Source of the DNA: Deltaproteobacteria bacterium
GTDB lineage: Bacteria > Desulfobacterota > DSM-4660 > Desulfatiglandales > HGW-15
Assembly: GCA_020342025.1 (NCBI GenBank)
Contig: CP070840.1
Coordinates: 4,096,844 to 4,105,233 of the forward strand
Length of the DNA stretch: 8,390 nt
Reading direction: 5' to 3'
In this document: positions 5,770-8,390 of the stretch, piece by piece
Position numbering within the stretch: the stretch's first letter is position 1
How the letters are laid out: every line of letters begins with the position of its first letter
Translations under genes and position numbers: made by a program
The notes under the pieces: generated by a model
Database searches by the model: none
The model's input: only the letters and a program-made list of their open reading frames with translations
What the model was told of the DNA's origin: nothing

Positions 5770-7857
5770 ATGAAAACCGATAAGCCCCTAGAGCACGAGA
5801 CCCCACCCAAGGAGATCCTGGACTTTGTCGCTGCCTTAATGCGCGCCCTCAATACGGCCCGTCTCTATGCAACCGACCACGAACTCTTCAAAAAAAATAT
5901 TGAAGAGGTGTATCTATCTCTCGGCAACGCGTTGGCCCATAGCAGTTCCCTTTTTCTCGGGTGCGCCAAGGATACGCTGTTTCTAGAGGGGACGTTTTAT
6001 CAGGCTGAGGATACTCATTTTCAGAAATTCCTGGAGTTCTTTCACGCCCTCAGAATCTCTCACGTGCTCTTTGATAAAGGAATAACTTCCCAGGAAATGG
6101 AATCTTTTCTGGCGCTTTTGGCGGGTGCCCGCCAGGGGCAAGGAGATGAGATTCCTGAGGCATTGGCTCGTGAGAACATTCAGCATGTGAAACTGGGATT
6201 TCTGGATTACACCGTGTTCTCCACCATTCAAATGGCGGCTACGCAGCTGGCCCAATCCAGCGATGAAGAATCCATGTGGCGACTGCTCATTCTCCAGCCC
6301 GAGGCCGCAGGAGCAGTCAGCCTTGACCCGGAGACGGTTGAACGGCTCAAGGGCCTCTCCGAAGATAAGGAGGAATTAAAGCGGTTAATCCTCCAGATGG
6401 ATTCAGATATGAAGGAGGGGAAGGAAACGGCCGCCTCTTCCCAGCGCGGAACGCTTTTGGGTAACTTCATCAAGAACCTGGGTGACACACTGGCAAGCAT
6501 TTCCCCGGAAAAAAGGGATCAATTGGCGCTTCATGTGGGAAACATCCTTGAATCCTTAGAGCCCCAGCTCAAAATTCAGATACTGGGTTCCATACCGCCC
6601 GACGGTACAGAGGCGAAAGAGGGTGACTTCCTCCAGGAGATCTTTCAAGACATATCTGATAGCGACCTCGTTCATCTGTTGGCCGATGCCCTGAAGGACG
6701 CTGGGGCCAATTCACAGTGTTTTAACAATCTATTTCAAAGGGCCCTTGCCAGATACCGTGACCCGGGTCTGCTTTTGCCTGTGATTCGCCAGGAAATGTA
6801 TAAGGCGACCATGGAGTTTCAGCCCGGAAGGCTCAGTCACTGGCAGCACCTGGAAGAACTCTGTCTCCAGCAACAAGAATCAGAACAACTCAATGCACAA
6901 TACCAAAAGGAGATCGAGTCCCTGGCCGCCTCCCTCCAAATAAAGGCCCCCATGGGAGAAGATGAGGAGATGGCTCGCCTCCTCAGAACCATGGCCCCCG
7001 AGCCGCTGATAGCAGCCAAAGCTCGACTGATCATCGACCTTCTTCGCCATCCTCATCCTCCTCAGGTGGAGCCTTTTATTCCCCATTTGCTGGAGAGCCT
7101 GGGAGATATTATACGCCAGCTCTTGAGTCGGGAAAAGTTTAAGGCCGTTGGGGCCCTGCTGCGTGCGGTCTTCATCATTCTCACCCATCTCCCAGACGAG
7201 GCCTCGGCGAGAAAAACCATGAACGCCCAGTTAAGTGCCGAAGAGGTTGGAGAAGTGATAAAGGATCTCATGAAGGATTGCAGCACATACGAATCAAAGG
7301 AGACCGCTGCTATTGACGCCATATCCCAGGTTTTTCCGGAAAAGACGGTGGGTTTTCTTGCGGACGTCTTCATAGACCTCGAAGCGGATGAGAGCCCTCA
7401 GGCCCACTGGCTCTCCACCGCACTGGCAAGCCTGGGTCCAAGATTGAGCAGGACCCTGAGCCAGCGGCTCCAAGATGCGCCAGCCCGGGCCCTACCACGA
7501 CTCCTCGACCTGGTTGCCCTCTCCTCGGATAAGCAACTGGGCACTGCCGTGGAACCCCTTCTCGACCACCAGAACCAGGAGATCCGAATAAAAGCCATAA
7601 GTACACTCGGACATCTGCGAGCAGACCGATCCGTCCCTCGCCTTGAACAAATCCTTGTTCAAAAGGGTCTGCTGAGGTCCAAGAAAACAAAGGCCTTTCA
7701 ATTGGCCGCTGCACAGGCCATGGCCAAAATCGGAACTGAGGAGGCCCGCAAAGCCTTGCGACGGATTGCAAACGAGGGATCTGGAGATCTCCAAACCCTC
7801 TGCCAAGAACTGATTCAATCCAAGGGGAGCGAGCATGACAGCAGAATCCAAGAATGA
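5770..7857 (+). CDS. HEAT-repeat protein with N-terminal domain shared with the next gene
   Basis: 695 residues from ATG 5770; an in-frame ATG at 5701 would add 23. I prefer 5770 because a strong promoter spans 5696-5724 and because the domain shared with the neighbour begins soon after it. Neither start has a clear Shine-Dalgarno. Residues 14-152 form the shared domain (ALMRALNTARLYATDH, FLEGTFY, ISHVLFDKGITSQEMESF, HVKLGFLDY). The middle is helical and Leu-rich, with a Gln/Glu-rich, coiled-coil-prone part (EELCLQQQESEQLNAQYQKE). The end, about 587-672, holds HEAT-like repeats (AVEPLLDHQNQEIRIKAIST, LGHLRADRSVPRLEQIL, AAAQAMAKIGTEEARKALRR). There are no signal peptide or TM segments, so it is probably a cytosolic scaffold. 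The function is unknown. It overlaps the next gene by 23 nt, which suggests translational coupling. Confidence 0.85.
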   Translation: MKTDKPLEHETPPKEILDFVAALMRALNTARLYATDHELFKKNIEEVYLSLGNALAHSSSLFLGCAKDTLFLEGTFYQAEDTHFQKFLEFFHALRISHVLFDKGITSQEMESFLALLAGARQGQGDEIPEALARENIQHVKLGFLDYTVFSTIQMAATQLAQSSDEESMWRLLILQPEAAGAVSLDPETVERLKGLSEDKEELKRLILQMDSDMKEGKETAASSQRGTLLGNFIKNLGDTLASISPEKRDQLALHVGNILESLEPQLKIQILGSIPPDGTEAKEGDFLQEIFQDISDSDLVHLLADALKDAGANSQCFNNLFQRALARYRDPGLLLPVIRQEMYKATMEFQPGRLSHWQHLEELCLQQQESEQLNAQYQKEIESLAASLQIKAPMGEDEEMARLLRTMAPEPLIAAKARLIIDLLRHPHPPQVEPFIPHLLESLGDIIRQLLSREKFKAVGALLRAVFIILTHLPDEASARKTMNAQLSAEEVGEVIKDLMKDCSTYESKETAAIDAISQVFPEKTVGFLADVFIDLEADESPQAHWLSTALASLGPRLSRTLSQRLQDAPARALPRLLDLVALSSDKQLGTAVEPLLDHQNQEIRIKAISTLGHLRADRSVPRLEQILVQKGLLRSKKTKAFQLAAAQAMAKIGTEEARKALRRIANEGSGDLQTLCQELIQSKGSEHDSRIQE

Positions 7858-8390
7858 GAAGTCGCATACCCTCTTTACCAACGTCTGTGTCAACCTGGCG
7901 GCCGGCATTCGAGCCCTTTCCCTTTACCCACCGGAACACCCTGAAACCCAAAAAAAAGCGGGCGATCTCTTGAAAGGTTTGACCACATATCTGCAAGAGC
8001 ATCCCACGCTCACAATGGTCTTTTTCAAGGGCGAGGCGGTGGTGCAGAATATGCCCTTACCTGAGCTCAGCGAAAATCTTGCCCAGTTTATCAAGGGCTT
8101 GGAGGCCATGAAACTTCAGCGGCTCGTGTTTCGCCGCGGCGTGACTTTAAAGGAAATTCTGCTCTTCCTGCAACTGCTGATGCCCCTGCTGAAGAATCCC
8201 AAAGGTGCTGATCTGGCCATCTCAAAAAACCAGGACAAATTCCCACACATTGTTGCCGGAGGCCTGCCCTTGGAGGCGGCAGCTGGGGTCTCCTATGAGG
8301 ACCTCTCCGGTGCGCCTCAGGCCTCCCGTCATTCTGTCCTTTCCTTCGCTGAACAGCTCAAAGATTTATTTGCTGACCTGGGACAACCCC
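7835..8390 (+). CDS. Paralogue of the upstream N-terminal domain (3' end cut by window edge)
   Basis: 185 codons are visible. ATG 7835 is preceded by AAGGGGAG (GGAG at 7826-7829, 5-nt spacer) inside the end of the previous gene. Residues 13-125 align with the upstream protein's N-domain: AAGIRALSLYPPEHPETQ, MVFFKGEAVVQNMPL, LAQFIKGLEAMKLQRLVFRR, GVTLKEILLFLQLLMPL. The LYPPxHP and VFxxGVTxxE spacing is kept. After about 150 the sequence turns Ala/Ser/Gly-rich and linker-like. From memory, similar N-domains in delta-proteobacteria precede HEAT repeats or HD-GYP-type output domains, so the missing part may be one of these; that cannot be seen here. There is no signal peptide. It probably works with its overlapping partner. 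Confidence 0.82.
   Translation, partial: MTAESKNEKSHTLFTNVCVNLAAGIRALSLYPPEHPETQKKAGDLLKGLTTYLQEHPTLTMVFFKGEAVVQNMPLPELSENLAQFIKGLEAMKLQRLVFRRGVTLKEILLFLQLLMPLLKNPKGADLAISKNQDKFPHIVAGGLPLEAAAGVSYEDLSGAPQASRHSVLSFAEQLKDLFADLGQP

Noticed and set aside
7370..8002. 210-codon minus-strand frame
   Set aside because: Antisense shadow of the HEAT-repeat gene and its overlapping partner; the Arg/Gly/Trp-rich composition shows no domain.

Overview
The window looks like chromosomal DNA of a Gram-negative bacterium, most likely a Desulfobacterota (delta-proteobacterial) anaerobe. That placement is an inference from gene content: a solitary ADP-forming acyl-CoA ligase alpha subunit beside a CBS-ACT protein, a class III cyclase fused to TolB-like and TPR modules, and tandem HEAT-type signalling proteins. 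No rRNA, tRNA, transposase or CRISPR array was seen.

Layout: (1) 1-1663, minus strand: class III nucleotide cyclase with one membrane segment, then TolB-like and TPR domains, cut by the left window edge. (2) 1664-2580: a 917-bp gap, partly AT-rich. It holds the cyclase leader with a hairpin, a palindrome next to a tandem repeat, a 25-codon hydrophobic small ORF on the plus strand with a good Shine-Dalgarno, and a plus-strand terminator at 2515-2543. (3) 2581-5444, minus strand, transcribed in the order Tpx-like lipoprotein, acyl-CoA ligase alpha subunit, CBS-ACT regulator. The last two are 60 bp apart and probably form an operon; Tpx lies 128 bp upstream with a dyad in between. (4) 5445-5769: divergent intergenic region with a near-consensus sigma-70 promoter at 5696-5724. 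(5) 5770-8390, plus strand: two overlapping genes whose N-terminal domains are paralogous. The first ends in HEAT-like repeats; the second runs off the right edge.

The ligase and CBS-ACT pair suggests acyl-CoA/ATP metabolism under adenine-nucleotide or ligand control. The cyclase and the tandem N-domain proteins look like signalling components. The Tpx homologue is predicted to be an exported lipoprotein and lacks the usual resolving cysteine. The most unusual observations are this one-cysteine lipoprotein Tpx, the charge-swapped substrate-specificity pair in the cyclase, the paralogous N-domain pair, and the unannotated small membrane-peptide transcription unit. I did not find a clearly new multi-gene defence or mobile system.
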